A stretch of 12,492 nucleotides of DNA, from contig JASLBS010000176.1 of assembly GCA_030146405.1 (NCBI GenBank), positions 1 through 12,492 on the forward strand, in the 5' to 3' direction. This document shows positions 1 to 5,928 of this stretch, in pieces. Both the position numbers and the translations under genes were made by a program. Under the pieces are notes generated by a model that saw only the letters and a program-made list of their open reading frames with translations, did not search any database and had not been told where the DNA came from. Every line of letters starts with the position of its first letter. Position 1 is the stretch's first letter. Source of the stretch: Arthrobacter sp. (GTDB lineage: Bacteria > Actinomycetota > Actinomycetes > Actinomycetales > Micrococcaceae).

Positions 1-1955
1 CCGTCGTCGCCCACCGCCTTCCGCAGCCCCTCGACGGTCTGGCGCAGCTTGGTGGCGTCACGGTAGGCCAGGAGCTGCTCGAGGAAAGGATGCCCGGTCT
101 TGGTGATGAGGTCCGTCAGGGCATCCGCGTCCGTGGAGTAGCCCGTCTTGATCTTCTTCGTCTTCGGCAGCTCGAGTTCGTCGAACAGGACCGTCTGCAG
201 CTGCTTGGGCGAGCCGAGGTTGATCTCCTTGCCGATGATCCGATAGGCCTCGGACCCCGCAGCACTGATGGTCTTCGAGAAATCGTCGAGGAGACGCTCC
301 AGCCCGTCGATGGACACGGCGACACCGGTGAGCTCCATCCGGGCGAGGACCTCGGCCAGGGGCAGTTCCAGACCGCCGAGGAGCTGGTTCGCACCGCGCT
401 CCACGAGCTGTCCTGCGAAGTGCTCGCTCAGGCGCAGGGCCGCGAAGGCAGCGACGATCGCGGGGGACGCGACGTCGTTACCGCCGAGGTCGAGCGCCTG
501 CTGGCCCGAGGAATCATGCGCGGACGCGGTGATGGACAGCCGCAGGTGGTACTGCGCGAGGTCCGCGAGGTCGTAGCTGCGGCGGTCGGGCTGGATCAGG
601 TACCCGGAGATCGCGGTGTCGTCCACCTCCCCCGCCAGGACGAGGCCGCGTGCGGCGAGCAGTTTGAAAACGGTCTTGAAGTCGTGCACGATCTTGGGCG
701 CGTCCGTTGCGGCCAGCCAGTCGGCCAGGACCTTCTCGGCGTCGGCGTCCAGGGGTTCGAGCGGGATGTAGGCGGCATCGAGTCCGGTGACGACGGCGAT
801 GCCCACGACGTCGGGGGTTCCCGCCGTCGTCTCCGTGGCGAGCGCCACGGAGGCCTGCGCCTGGTTCGTGGATCTGAACCAGGCGGTCAGGGCGGCGGCG
901 TCGTCGAGGAGTACGTGCGGCGGCGCACTCTGCTCGTCGCCCTCGTCCTCGGACTCCTCCTCGCCGAAGAGATCGAACAATCGCTTGCGGAGGGTGTTGA
1001 ACTGCAGCGAGTCGAACAGATCCTCGACGGCGGGGCGGTCCGGGTGCTGGGACACCATCGCGGCCAGGTCCACCGGCAGGTCGAGATCGGTGAGGAGATG
1101 GTTCAGTCTCCGGTTCCGCTTGACGTCGTCGATGTTGGCACGCAGGGAGTCACCCACCTTGCCGCCGATCTTGTCGAGGTTCTTGAGGATGCCCTCGAGT
1201 CCGCCGTACAGTTTGATCCACTTCGCCGCGGTCTTCGGCCCCACTCCGGGAACCCCCGGCAGGTTGTCGGCGCTCTCCCCCACGAGTGCGGCGAGATCGG
1301 AGTACTGGTGGGGAGGGACGAAGTACTTCTCCTCGATGGCCTGGGCGTCCATCTGCGGGATGTTGGTGACGCCCTGCTTCGGGTACAGGACGGTCACCCG
1401 GTCATTGACGAGCTGGAAGGCGTCGCGGTCGCCGCTGACCACCTGGACGTCCCAGTCCGCCGCTGCCGCCTGGTGCGCGAGGGTGGCCAGGATGTCGTCG
1501 GCCTCGTACCCGTCCAGGGAGAGGGTGGGGATCCGCATCGCCTCCATGACCTTGATGATGAGGTCAACCTGCCCGTGGAACTCCTCCGGTGTCTTCGATC
1601 TCCCGCCCTTGTACTCCGTGTACTCCTCCGAGCGGAAGGTCGGGGTGTCGAGGTCGAAGGCCACCGCCACATGGCTGGGTTTCTGGTCCTTGATGAGGTT
1701 GATCAGCATCGCCGTGAACCCGTAGACCGCGTTGGTGTGCTGACCGGTGTCGGTGGAGAAGTTCTCGGCCGGAAGCGCGTAGAAGGCACGGAATGCCATG
1801 GAGTGACCGTCGATGACCAGGAGCCTGTTGCGGGTGCCGTCACTGCGGCGCGCGGGCACCGCCACTGCATCGCCCGCCGGCACGGGCTCCTTCGGGGAGG
1901 CCTCGGCGGGCGGCTCCGTGGTCAGGGTGGAAGCAGGTTTGGTTGTATCACTCAC
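1..1955 (-). CDS. polA: DNA polymerase I, 5' portion (C-terminus outside the window)
   Basis: PolA fills gaps and removes RNA primers and damaged strands during replication and excision repair. About 651 residues are visible of a family length near 880-900; the missing C-terminus holds the fingers and catalytic palm. The FEN-type 5'-3' nuclease spans roughly residues 43-330: LLVIDGHSMAFRAFYALP with Asp49, EADD at 151-154, SGDRD with Asp176 and Asp178, then a LPGVPGVGPKTA helix-hairpin-helix. A degenerate 3'-5' exonuclease domain follows: the usual FDTET reads LATET (Ala373, Glu375 kept) and the NLKYD-type Asp is Val429, so proofreading is probably absent, as known for other actinobacterial PolA. 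The start of the polymerase domain follows. I chose the GTG at 1953-1955 because TAGGCT lies 7 nt upstream with no Shine-Dalgarno, which fits a leaderless mRNA. Residues 1-42 are a Pro/Ala/Thr-rich tail. The thioesterase gene diverges 19 bp away. Confidence 0.97.
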   Translation of the reverse strand, partial: MSDTTKPASTLTTEPPAEASPKEPVPAGDAVAVPARRSDGTRNRLLVIDGHSMAFRAFYALPAENFSTDTGQHTNAVYGFTAMLINLIKDQKPSHVAVAFDLDTPTFRSEEYTEYKGGRSKTPEEFHGQVDLIIKVMEAMRIPTLSLDGYEADDILATLAHQAAAADWDVQVVSGDRDAFQLVNDRVTVLYPKQGVTNIPQMDAQAIEEKYFVPPHQYSDLAALVGESADNLPGVPGVGPKTAAKWIKLYGGLEGILKNLDKIGGKVGDSLRANIDDVKRNRRLNHLLTDLDLPVDLAAMVSQHPDRPAVEDLFDSLQFNTLRKRLFDLFGEEESEDEGDEQSAPPHVLLDDAAALTAWFRSTNQAQASVALATETTAGTPDVVGIAVVTGLDAAYIPLEPLDADAEKVLADWLAATDAPKIVHDFKTVFKLLAARGLVLAGEVDDTAISGYLIQPDRRSYDLADLAQYHLRLSITASAHDSSGQQALDLGGNDVASPAIVAAFAALRLSEHFAGQLVERGANQLLGGLELPLAEVLARMELTGVAVSIDGLERLLDDFSKTISAAGSEAYRIIGKEINLGSPKQLQTVLFDELELPKTKKIKTGYSTDADALTDLITKTGHPFLEQLLAYRDATKLRQTVEGLRKAVGDD

Positions 1956-1962
1956 AGGTGTC

Positions 1963-1968
1963 AGCCTA
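1963..1968 (-). promoter_or_regulatory. Predicted -10 box of polA (leaderless)
   Basis: TAGGCT on the minus strand fits the actinobacterial TANNNT -10 consensus and ends 7 nt before the GTG start, so transcription would begin at or next to the start codon. No convincing -35 is seen; its position would fall inside the first codons of the divergent thioesterase gene. Confidence 0.6.
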
Positions 1969-1974
1969 GTTCCC

Positions 1975-2463
1975 ATGACAGACAACCGCACTCGCCCCGA
2001 CGCCATGGAAGAACCCTCCGAGGAGCGCCTGGCCGAACTGCTGGCCGCCGGGATCCCCGTCGAGCTGCACGGCTGGCTCTCCCGTTACGGGGTGGGTGCC
2101 CTGACCGCCAAGATGGGGATCGTCTTCCAGGAGATGAGCGCCGAACGCATGGTCGCCACCATGCCCGTGGAGGGCAATCAGCAGGTGGCCGGCATCCTGC
2201 ACGGGGGTGCCCACGTGGTCCTGGCGGAGACGCTCGGTTCGTTCGCCGCAGGGATCCACGCCGGGCCGGGACGGCAGGCGGTGGGCATCGAGGTCGGCGC
2301 CACCCATCATCGGAGTGTCGGCTCCGGACTGGTCACGGGCACCGCCACCGCGATCCATCTCGGACGAACGCTCACCACGCATGAAGTGGTGATGACCGAT
2401 CAGGAGGGGCGCAGGCTGTCCACCGCACGCATCACCAACATGATCCGTGAGGAGCGCGCCTGA
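1975..2463 (+). CDS. PaaI/YdiI-like hotdog-fold acyl-CoA thioesterase
   Basis: A 162-residue single-domain protein of the hotdog thioesterase superfamily, which hydrolyses acyl-CoA or aryl-CoA thioesters in the cytoplasm. The core matches the YdiI/MenI and EntH type closely: ATMPVEG (61-67), then LHGGAHVVLAETLGS (75-89) with the HGG turn and the putative catalytic Glu85, then VGIEVGATHHRS and a C-terminal RITNMI strand. YdiI/MenI cleaves 1,4-dihydroxy-2-naphthoyl-CoA in menaquinone synthesis, so that role is possible, but substrates cannot be read from this family and no men gene is nearby. The ATG at 1975 is preferred on length; the best Shine-Dalgarno-like run, AGGTG, lies about 15 nt upstream, which is far. 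A second ATG at 2005 is possible. The gene diverges from polA and is followed by a 225-bp gap, so it is probably monocistronic. Confidence 0.88.
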   Translation: MTDNRTRPDAMEEPSEERLAELLAAGIPVELHGWLSRYGVGALTAKMGIVFQEMSAERMVATMPVEGNQQVAGILHGGAHVVLAETLGSFAAGIHAGPGRQAVGIEVGATHHRSVGSGLVTGTATAIHLGRTLTTHEVVMTDQEGRRLSTARITNMIREERA

Positions 2464-2604
2464 TCATCCTGCCCGATTCGCACCTGCGAACGCGGAAGGC
2501 CGTACTGCAGAACGACCCGGACCGGGTGATCCAGCGCCCACCGTGCTGCCCGGGGCAGTGACGGGACCGCGGATTGTCAATCGGCTCAGCTGCGTGCGCA
2601 CCGG

Positions 2605-2633
2605 TTGCTGCCGGCCGGGGCACTGCTTACCGT
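2605..2633 (+). promoter_or_regulatory. Predicted promoter of the Asp-rich lipoprotein operon
   Basis: TTGCTG (2605-2610) and TACCGT (2628-2633) are separated by exactly 17 bp and resemble a housekeeping sigma-factor promoter with a TANNNT -10. Transcription would begin near 2640, leaving a leader of about 50 nt. Confidence 0.4.
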
Positions 2634-2644
2634 GGTCGACGGAC

Positions 2645-2661
2645 GGTGGGACCGTCCCACC
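2645..2661. promoter_or_regulatory. Perfect 8-1-8 palindrome, candidate operator or leader hairpin
   Basis: GGTGGGAC, C, GTCCCACC is a perfect inverted repeat with a one-base centre, lying just downstream of the predicted transcription start and 18 bp before the Shine-Dalgarno. Its position suits a repressor operator. It overlaps a second repeat, GGACGGT/ACCGTCC (2641-2657). The one-base centre makes a double-stranded DNA site more plausible than an RNA hairpin. Confidence 0.35.
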
Positions 2662-2688
2662 TTCGGCAACAACTGGACGGAGCTTCCC

Positions 2689-2868
2689 ATGGCAGACAAG
2701 AAGCTGAGGACCGTCGCCGCTCTCCTCGCCGCCGGCGCTCTCTTCCTGGGCGGCTGCGACCTCGGTGGCGACGACAGCGACAACTCCGGGACGGACACCG
2801 GGAACTACGACGACAACAACGGGATCGACACGGATCTCGATGACGACGCCCGAGGGGAGGACGACTAG
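2689..2868 (+). CDS. Small Asp-rich lipoprotein of unknown function
   Basis: A 59-residue predicted lipoprotein. The N-terminus has Lys4, Lys5 and Arg7, then a hydrophobic stretch (about 8-20) ending in the lipobox Leu20-Gly-Gly-Cys23, so the mature 37-residue peptide should be lipid-anchored on the outer face of the membrane. That peptide is extremely acidic: 14 Asp and 1 Glu against one Arg, with many Gly, Asn, Ser and Thr, and is probably disordered. It could bind cations, but no canonical EF-hand loop is present, so this is speculation. The start is supported by GGAG at 2679-2682, 6 nt before the ATG. The stop TAG overlaps the GTG of the next gene by one base, indicating translational coupling. 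I do not recognise the family. Confidence 0.75.
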   Translation: MADKKLRTVAALLAAGALFLGGCDLGGDDSDNSGTDTGNYDDNNGIDTDLDDDARGEDD

Positions 2869-3359
2869 TGGCTGGGCGCGGATCGGTCCTCGCATGCGCT
2901 GCCCTGCGCGGGATGGCAGCCGGCCTGCTCGGTACGGCCGCCATGACCGCGGGAGAACTTGTCGAACAACGCCTGACGCACCGCCCGGACTCGCACATCC
3001 CGGCTCGGACGCTGCGGCTGCTGTGCCGCCGGCCCACGAGCAACTCCCTCACCTACCCGGCGTGGAACCACGCGATGCACTGGCTGACCGGTGCCACCCT
3101 CGGTGCGCTCCGCGGTGTCTGGTCCGTGACGGGCATTCGGGGTCCGGCTGCGACGGCGGCCCACACGGTGGTCCGTCTCTCCTTCGATCAGACCCTCGAG
3201 AACGCGACCGGCGCCGGAGCGGCGCCGTCGCTGTGGCCCGTCGGGGAAAGAACCGTCGACTACCTGCACAAGGGAGTTTTCGCCCTGGTGACCGGGCTCG
3301 CGTCCGACGCCATCAACAAGCCCGTGCTCGTGAGCGATGCAGGCGTCCGTTCGCACTGA
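2868..3359 (+). CDS. Putative small membrane protein, uncharacterised actinobacterial family
   Basis: A 163-residue protein of unknown function. A Gly/Ala-rich segment GMAAGLLGTAAMT lies at 15-27, followed by a charged stretch with PARTLRLL (45-52), an NHAMHWLTGATLGALRG segment (67-83), GIRGPAATAAH (89-99), and a final hydrophobic helix HKGVFALVTGLASDAI (134-149). This order of conserved-looking Gly-Thr-Ala-Ala-Met-Thr, His-Trp, Arg-Gly and Gly-Pro-Ala-Ala elements resembles small actinobacterial membrane proteins that I know only as hypothetical, perhaps distantly like DUF1440/YagU; I am not certain of the family. The GTG start overlaps the upstream lipoprotein stop and has a strong GGGGAGG (2854-2860) 7 nt before it, placed inside the lipoprotein coding sequence. 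The two genes are almost certainly one operon and may act together at the membrane. Confidence 0.8.
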   Translation: MAGRGSVLACAALRGMAAGLLGTAAMTAGELVEQRLTHRPDSHIPARTLRLLCRRPTSNSLTYPAWNHAMHWLTGATLGALRGVWSVTGIRGPAATAAHTVVRLSFDQTLENATGAGAAPSLWPVGERTVDYLHKGVFALVTGLASDAINKPVLVSDAGVRSH

Positions 3360-3411
3360 CCGGGGAGCCGGCTGAACGAGGACCCTTGAGGCACTGTCGC
3401 ACCCCGTACGG

Positions 3412-3795
3412 TCAGGCGTCCGCCGTCGCAGTCCCCTCGAGGATGTGTCGGCGCAACTCCGCGGGGCGGAAGGGCTTGCGGATGTAGCCGTCCGCGCCGG
3501 CCTCCACGCCACGTTCCTCGTCCGCCGCACTCGTACGAGCCGTGATGATGAGGATGTAGGTGGAGGAGAATCTGCGGATCCGGCGAGCCACCTCGAAGCC
3601 GTCGATGTCGGGCAACCCCACGTCGAGCGTGACGATGTCGGGCATCAGTTGCCGGACCATCTCGACGCCGGCCAGACCGGCCGGTGCGGTGTGGACCCTG
3701 AAGCCCGAGCCGGTGAGCACCGCGTGCAGCAGGTCCCGTACGTCGTCGTCGTCCTCGATCACCACGGCGGCGCGGCTCGGCTCCGTAGTGGTCAT
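3412..3795 (-). CDS. Orphan single-domain response regulator (receiver only)
   Basis: A 127-residue CheY-like receiver with no output domain. The canonical residues are present: the acidic cluster Glu14-Asp15-Asp16, phospho-acceptor Asp58 in VTLDVGLPDIDGFEV, Thr85 in IITARTS, and Lys107 in IRKPF. The sequence is most like OmpR/PhoB-type receivers, and the protein stops where the linker to a winged helix would begin; no winged-helix coding is seen downstream on this strand. It may therefore act by protein-protein contact, as a phosphate sink, or be a shortened regulator. No histidine kinase is in the window. The start ATG at 3793-3795 follows a TAGGGT box by 6 nt, which fits a leaderless transcript separate from the lipoprotein gene ending 41 bp upstream. 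It converges with the membrane protein gene (52-bp gap). Confidence 0.9.
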   Translation of the reverse strand: MTTTEPSRAAVVIEDDDDVRDLLHAVLTGSGFRVHTAPAGLAGVEMVRQLMPDIVTLDVGLPDIDGFEVARRIRRFSSTYILIITARTSAADEERGVEAGADGYIRKPFRPAELRRHILEGTATADA

Positions 3796-3801
3796 GATGC
3801 A

Positions 3802-3807
3802 ACCCTA
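3802..3807 (-). promoter_or_regulatory. Predicted -10 box of the orphan receiver gene (leaderless)
   Basis: TAGGGT on the minus strand matches TANNNT and ends 6 nt before the ATG; no Shine-Dalgarno is present, consistent with a leaderless mRNA. No clear -35 is visible. Confidence 0.5.
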
Positions 3808-3836
3808 ACCCGCGACCGACGGCTCGGGGCGAGGCA

Positions 3837-4457
3837 TCAGGACTCCGGACGCACCTGTGTTTCCACGGCCTCGCCACCTCCGGCCGGCTGGAGCACCACG
3901 CTGGACACGGTGTCGGGGAGTTCCGGGAAGTCCCCGATCATGAGGAGCTCGGTGGTCTGGTCCGGCAGCGCGCCGCCACTGTACTCCTCGACGAGTTCCA
4001 CGACCTCGGGCGAGGGCTCACCACCGTTCGTCGCTGCGCCCCACTCCTCGAGGACCTGCGAGGCGAATCGGAACTGGAGATCCTGACCGTCAGGGGTGGA
4101 GACGGTGAGTGTCTCCACCTCGAGCGGGACCGCACCCTCCGGATTCTGCACACTGACCACGGCGTAGGTCACGGGGTCCTGCTCCAGCTCGGAACGCAGC
4201 GCTTCGACGTCGTCCGGAGCCGGCGCGGGAAGGGTCACATCACCGGTCGCCTCACCGACGACGAAGGCGAACATGCCGCTGTTGGCGTCCGTCAGTCCCT
4301 CCACGGATGGAGCGTCCGAAGGGGCCGTCACCGGATCGGTGGCCGTCTGCCCGGGATCGGGCGTGGGACCGGGGGGCTCGGCGTCGGTGGCGGGGTTGCC
4401 GCCGCATCCGGTCAACAGAAGCAGAACGAGGGTCGATGACAGCAGGGTCTTCTTCAT
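3837..4457 (-). CDS. Secreted lipoprotein of unknown function
   Basis: A 206-residue predicted lipoprotein. Lys2-Lys3, a Leu-rich core (about 5-15) and the lipobox Leu15-Thr-Gly-Cys18 give a clear type II signal peptide. Residues 19-52 are a Pro/Thr/Asp/Ala-rich tether, and the remaining region (about 55-206) looks globular and acidic, with a beta-rich stretch (YAVVSVQNPEGAVPLEVETLTV) that recalls the Ig-like fold of extracellular DUF4352-type lipoproteins. That comparison is weak and I assign no function. The ATG at 4455-4457 has a GGGAG-type Shine-Dalgarno (about 4461-4466). The 142-bp leader towards ligD holds two small GC hairpins. An orphan receiver gene follows 41 bp downstream on the same strand; whether the two are linked in function is unknown. 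Confidence 0.85.
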   Translation of the reverse strand: MKKTLLSSTLVLLLLTGCGGNPATDAEPPGPTPDPGQTATDPVTAPSDAPSVEGLTDANSGMFAFVVGEATGDVTLPAPAPDDVEALRSELEQDPVTYAVVSVQNPEGAVPLEVETLTVSTPDGQDLQFRFASQVLEEWGAATNGGEPSPEVVELVEEYSGGALPDQTTELLMIGDFPELPDTVSSVVLQPAGGGEAVETQVRPES

Positions 4458-4469
4458 GGGTCTCCCAGC

Positions 4470-4589
4470 GCCGGACTGGCCGGCACGGAATCAGGCCCGG
4501 TTCGACGCCGGGACGCGGCAACGTTCCTTCCTTTTCTACCAGCACGCACCCAGGATGGCAGGGCAACGGCCCGTGCCGAGGAGCCGTTG
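4470..4589 (-). other. Leader between ligD-like gene and lipoprotein gene, with hairpins
   Basis: Three inverted repeats lie here: CAACGGC/GCCGTTG (4564-4589, 7 bp plus two inner pairs), CCCGG/CCGGG (4496-4512) and GCCGG/CCGGC (4470-4484), the last just upstream of the lipoprotein Shine-Dalgarno. The first sits right after the ligD-like stop and could help end transcription, but it has no T tract. No promoter matching TANNNT with a -35 was found, so lipoprotein transcription may partly come from ligD. Confidence 0.35.
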
Positions 4590-4599
4590 ACAGCGAGGA

Positions 4600-5622
4600 T
4601 CAGTCGCGCTTACGGGCGCGGCTCGGTTGCACCCTCGTGGGTTCGCCCGGCATCTTGGGGAAGTCCGGCGGGAAGGGCAACTCGCCCAGCCCGTTCTCGA
4701 CATCGCGGTCCCACCACTGACGCAGGACATCAATGCGCCCCGGCTCCGCATGGAGGTTCTCCCAGGGATCCCCGACCGTCCGGAGGCGCTCGGGAACCGA
4801 TCCCACGGTGAAGGAGGCCGGGTCCGCATCCGTCAGCTCGTCCCACTCCAGGGGCGTGGACACGGGGGCGGCGGGCAAGGCGCGGGGACTGTAGGCCCCG
4901 GCCATGGTGCGGTCACGGTTGGCCTGGTTGTAGTCGATGAAGATCCGGGCACCCCGTTCCTCCTTCCACCATGCCGTGGTCACCTCTTCCGGCATCCGGC
5001 GCTCCAGCTCGCGGGCCGCGGCGATGACAGCCCTGCGGACGTCGAGGAACTCGTGGGTCGGCTCGACGGGTGCGAACACGTGCAGACCACGGTTCCCGGA
5101 GGTCTTCACGAAGGCGGTCAGGCCGGCTTCCTGCAGCACGGTGCGGAGCGCGTGGGCCGAGACCACGACGTCGGCGAAGGTGGTGCCGGGCTGGGGATCG
5201 AGGTCGATGCGCAGTTCGTCCGGCAGATCGGGCTCCCCCGCCCGCGAGGCCCAGGGGTGGAAGACGACCGTGTTCATCTGGACGGCCCACACCACCGCCG
5301 CTGCTTCGTCGAGGACCACCTGCGGATGTGAACGCCCACTGGGGTAGACCACGGTCACACTGCGCACGAAGTCGGGTGCTCCCCTGGGAGGGTTCTTGCT
5401 GAAGAACGACTCGCCGTCCACGTCCGCGCCGAAGCGCTGCAACGAGACCGGTCGATCGCCGTTCGCCCTCAGGAAGGCAGGGGCGACGTCTACCACGTAC
5501 TGGGCGAGGTCCCGCTTGGTCAACCCTGCGGCGGGCCACAGCACGCGGGAGGGGCTGGAGAGCCGAACGGGGCGTACGCCGCCCGGACCGTCCACGTCGA
5601 GGGTGATCGCTTCGCTGGCCAT
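4600..5622 (-). CDS. Stand-alone LigD-type polymerase/primase domain protein
   Basis: A 340-residue archaeo-eukaryotic primase (AEP) superfamily protein, equivalent to the polymerase domain (PolDom) of bacterial LigD, which adds nucleotides (often ribonucleotides) at double-strand breaks in end joining. The three AEP motifs are present: RIDLDP with Asp140 and Asp142, KTSGNRGLHVFAP (173-185) with Ser175 and His181, and IFIDYNQ with Asp230. The GESFFSKNPP and LTKRDLAQYY-like regions are also typical. There is no ATP-dependent ligase or 3'-phosphoesterase domain, and no Ku gene is in the window. The frame stays open upstream through the tRNA gene, but the true start is the ATG at 5620-5622, where similarity begins and TACATT lies 6 nt upstream. 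No Shine-Dalgarno is present, so a leaderless mRNA is likely. Confidence 0.93.
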   Translation of the reverse strand: MASEAITLDVDGPGGVRPVRLSSPSRVLWPAAGLTKRDLAQYVVDVAPAFLRANGDRPVSLQRFGADVDGESFFSKNPPRGAPDFVRSVTVVYPSGRSHPQVVLDEAAAVVWAVQMNTVVFHPWASRAGEPDLPDELRIDLDPQPGTTFADVVVSAHALRTVLQEAGLTAFVKTSGNRGLHVFAPVEPTHEFLDVRRAVIAAARELERRMPEEVTTAWWKEERGARIFIDYNQANRDRTMAGAYSPRALPAAPVSTPLEWDELTDADPASFTVGSVPERLRTVGDPWENLHAEPGRIDVLRQWWDRDVENGLGELPFPPDFPKMPGEPTRVQPSRARKRD

Positions 5623-5628
5623 CGGCCC

Positions 5629-5634
5629 AATGTA
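5629..5634 (-). promoter_or_regulatory. Predicted -10 box of the LigD-like gene (leaderless)
   Basis: TACATT on the minus strand matches TANNNT and ends 6 nt before the ATG. It favours the start at 5622 over the longer open frame. The gene may also receive read-through from the tRNA gene. Confidence 0.5.
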
Positions 5635-5699
5635 CCGCCCGGTGGCGAGGCAGCGGAGGGGTCGTCGCGGGGACCGCCTCTGAGGGAAGGCAACTCCGG

Positions 5700-5781
5700 T
5701 GCCCGAAGTGGGACTCGAACCCACACACCTCTCGATACTGCATTTTGAGTGCAGCGCGTCTGCCAATTCCGCCATTCGGGC
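5700..5781 (-). tRNA. tRNA-Leu, anticodon CAA
   Basis: The acceptor arms GCCCGAA (5' end at 5781) and TTCGGGC pair perfectly, with discriminator A at 5700. The anticodon stem CTGCA/TGCAG encloses the loop CTCAAAA, giving anticodon CAA, which reads UUG. The T arm is GTGGG-TTCGAGT-CCCAC, and an extra (class II) variable arm of about 13 nt identifies leucine. The 3' CCA is not fully encoded: ACC is followed by G. It points away from pdtaR. Confidence 0.97.
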
Positions 5782-5841
5782 CTTACGTGCACGAGCGTCG
5801 TGTGAGAAGACTGACTCTCCTCGCCGCCGGTGCGCGAATCC

Positions 5842-5847
5842 ACTCTA
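5842..5847 (-). promoter_or_regulatory. Possible -10 box for tRNA-Leu
   Basis: TAGAGT on the minus strand fits TANNNT, about 60 bp upstream of the tRNA 5' end. There is no recognisable -35, so this is tentative. Confidence 0.25.
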
Positions 5848-5855
5848 CATGCCGA

Positions 5856-5861
5856 TAGGCT
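5856..5861 (+). promoter_or_regulatory. Possible -10 box of pdtaR
   Basis: TAGGCT fits TANNNT and has the same sequence as the boxes before polA and pyk. Here it would leave a leader of about 60 nt and a normal Shine-Dalgarno. It is 8 bp from the opposing tRNA candidate box, so the two promoters would overlap. Confidence 0.35.
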
Positions 5862-5917
5862 GTTTCCGGGAACGGGAGGGGACGCTTCCAGGAGCCCGTA
5901 GGAACACCATCATCATC

Positions 5918-5923
5918 AAGGAG
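5918..5923 (+). promoter_or_regulatory. Ribosome binding site of pdtaR
   Basis: AAGGAG with a 5-nt spacer to the GTG at 5929. It decides the start and shows that, unlike several neighbours, this gene is not leaderless. Confidence 0.85.
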
Positions 5924-5928
5924 CAACA

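Larger units (their letters stand above)
2464..2688. other. Intergenic region with hairpins and a candidate promoter
   Basis: I see no convincing gene in these 225 bp. There are three small inverted repeats: TTCGCA/TGCGAA at 2477-2490, ACCCG/CGGGT at about 2515-2527, and a GC-rich imperfect hairpin at 2541-2564 (CTGCC/GGCAG core). None has a T tract, so thioesterase transcription may stop here by a mechanism the sequence does not show clearly. The right part holds the predicted promoter and palindrome of the lipoprotein gene. Confidence 0.5.

Noticed and set aside
90..2384. Long open frame on the plus strand across polA
   Set aside because: It is a GC-rich shadow of the polA frame and crosses into the thioesterase gene in another frame; it shows no domain or proper start signal.
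2541..2564. Intrinsic terminator for the thioesterase gene
   Set aside because: The hairpin is imperfect and no T-rich tract follows, so I left it as an unnamed inverted repeat.
4496..4512. T-arm-like hairpin CCCGG-TTCGACG-CCGGG suggesting a tRNA remnant
   Set aside because: The loop ends in G instead of a pyrimidine, and no acceptor, anticodon or D arm can be fitted around it; it is more simply a leader hairpin.
4587..4616. Plus-strand promoter beginning with a perfect TTGACA
   Set aside because: The bases 17-18 bp downstream (TTACGG/TACGGG) do not fit a -10 box, and no plus-strand gene follows.
5623..5775. N-terminal extension of the LigD-like gene beginning MAELADALHS
   Set aside because: This stretch is the antisense-free translation of the tRNA-Leu gene and its trailer, a common false start. 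Similarity to PolDom and the -10 box both favour the ATG at 5622.
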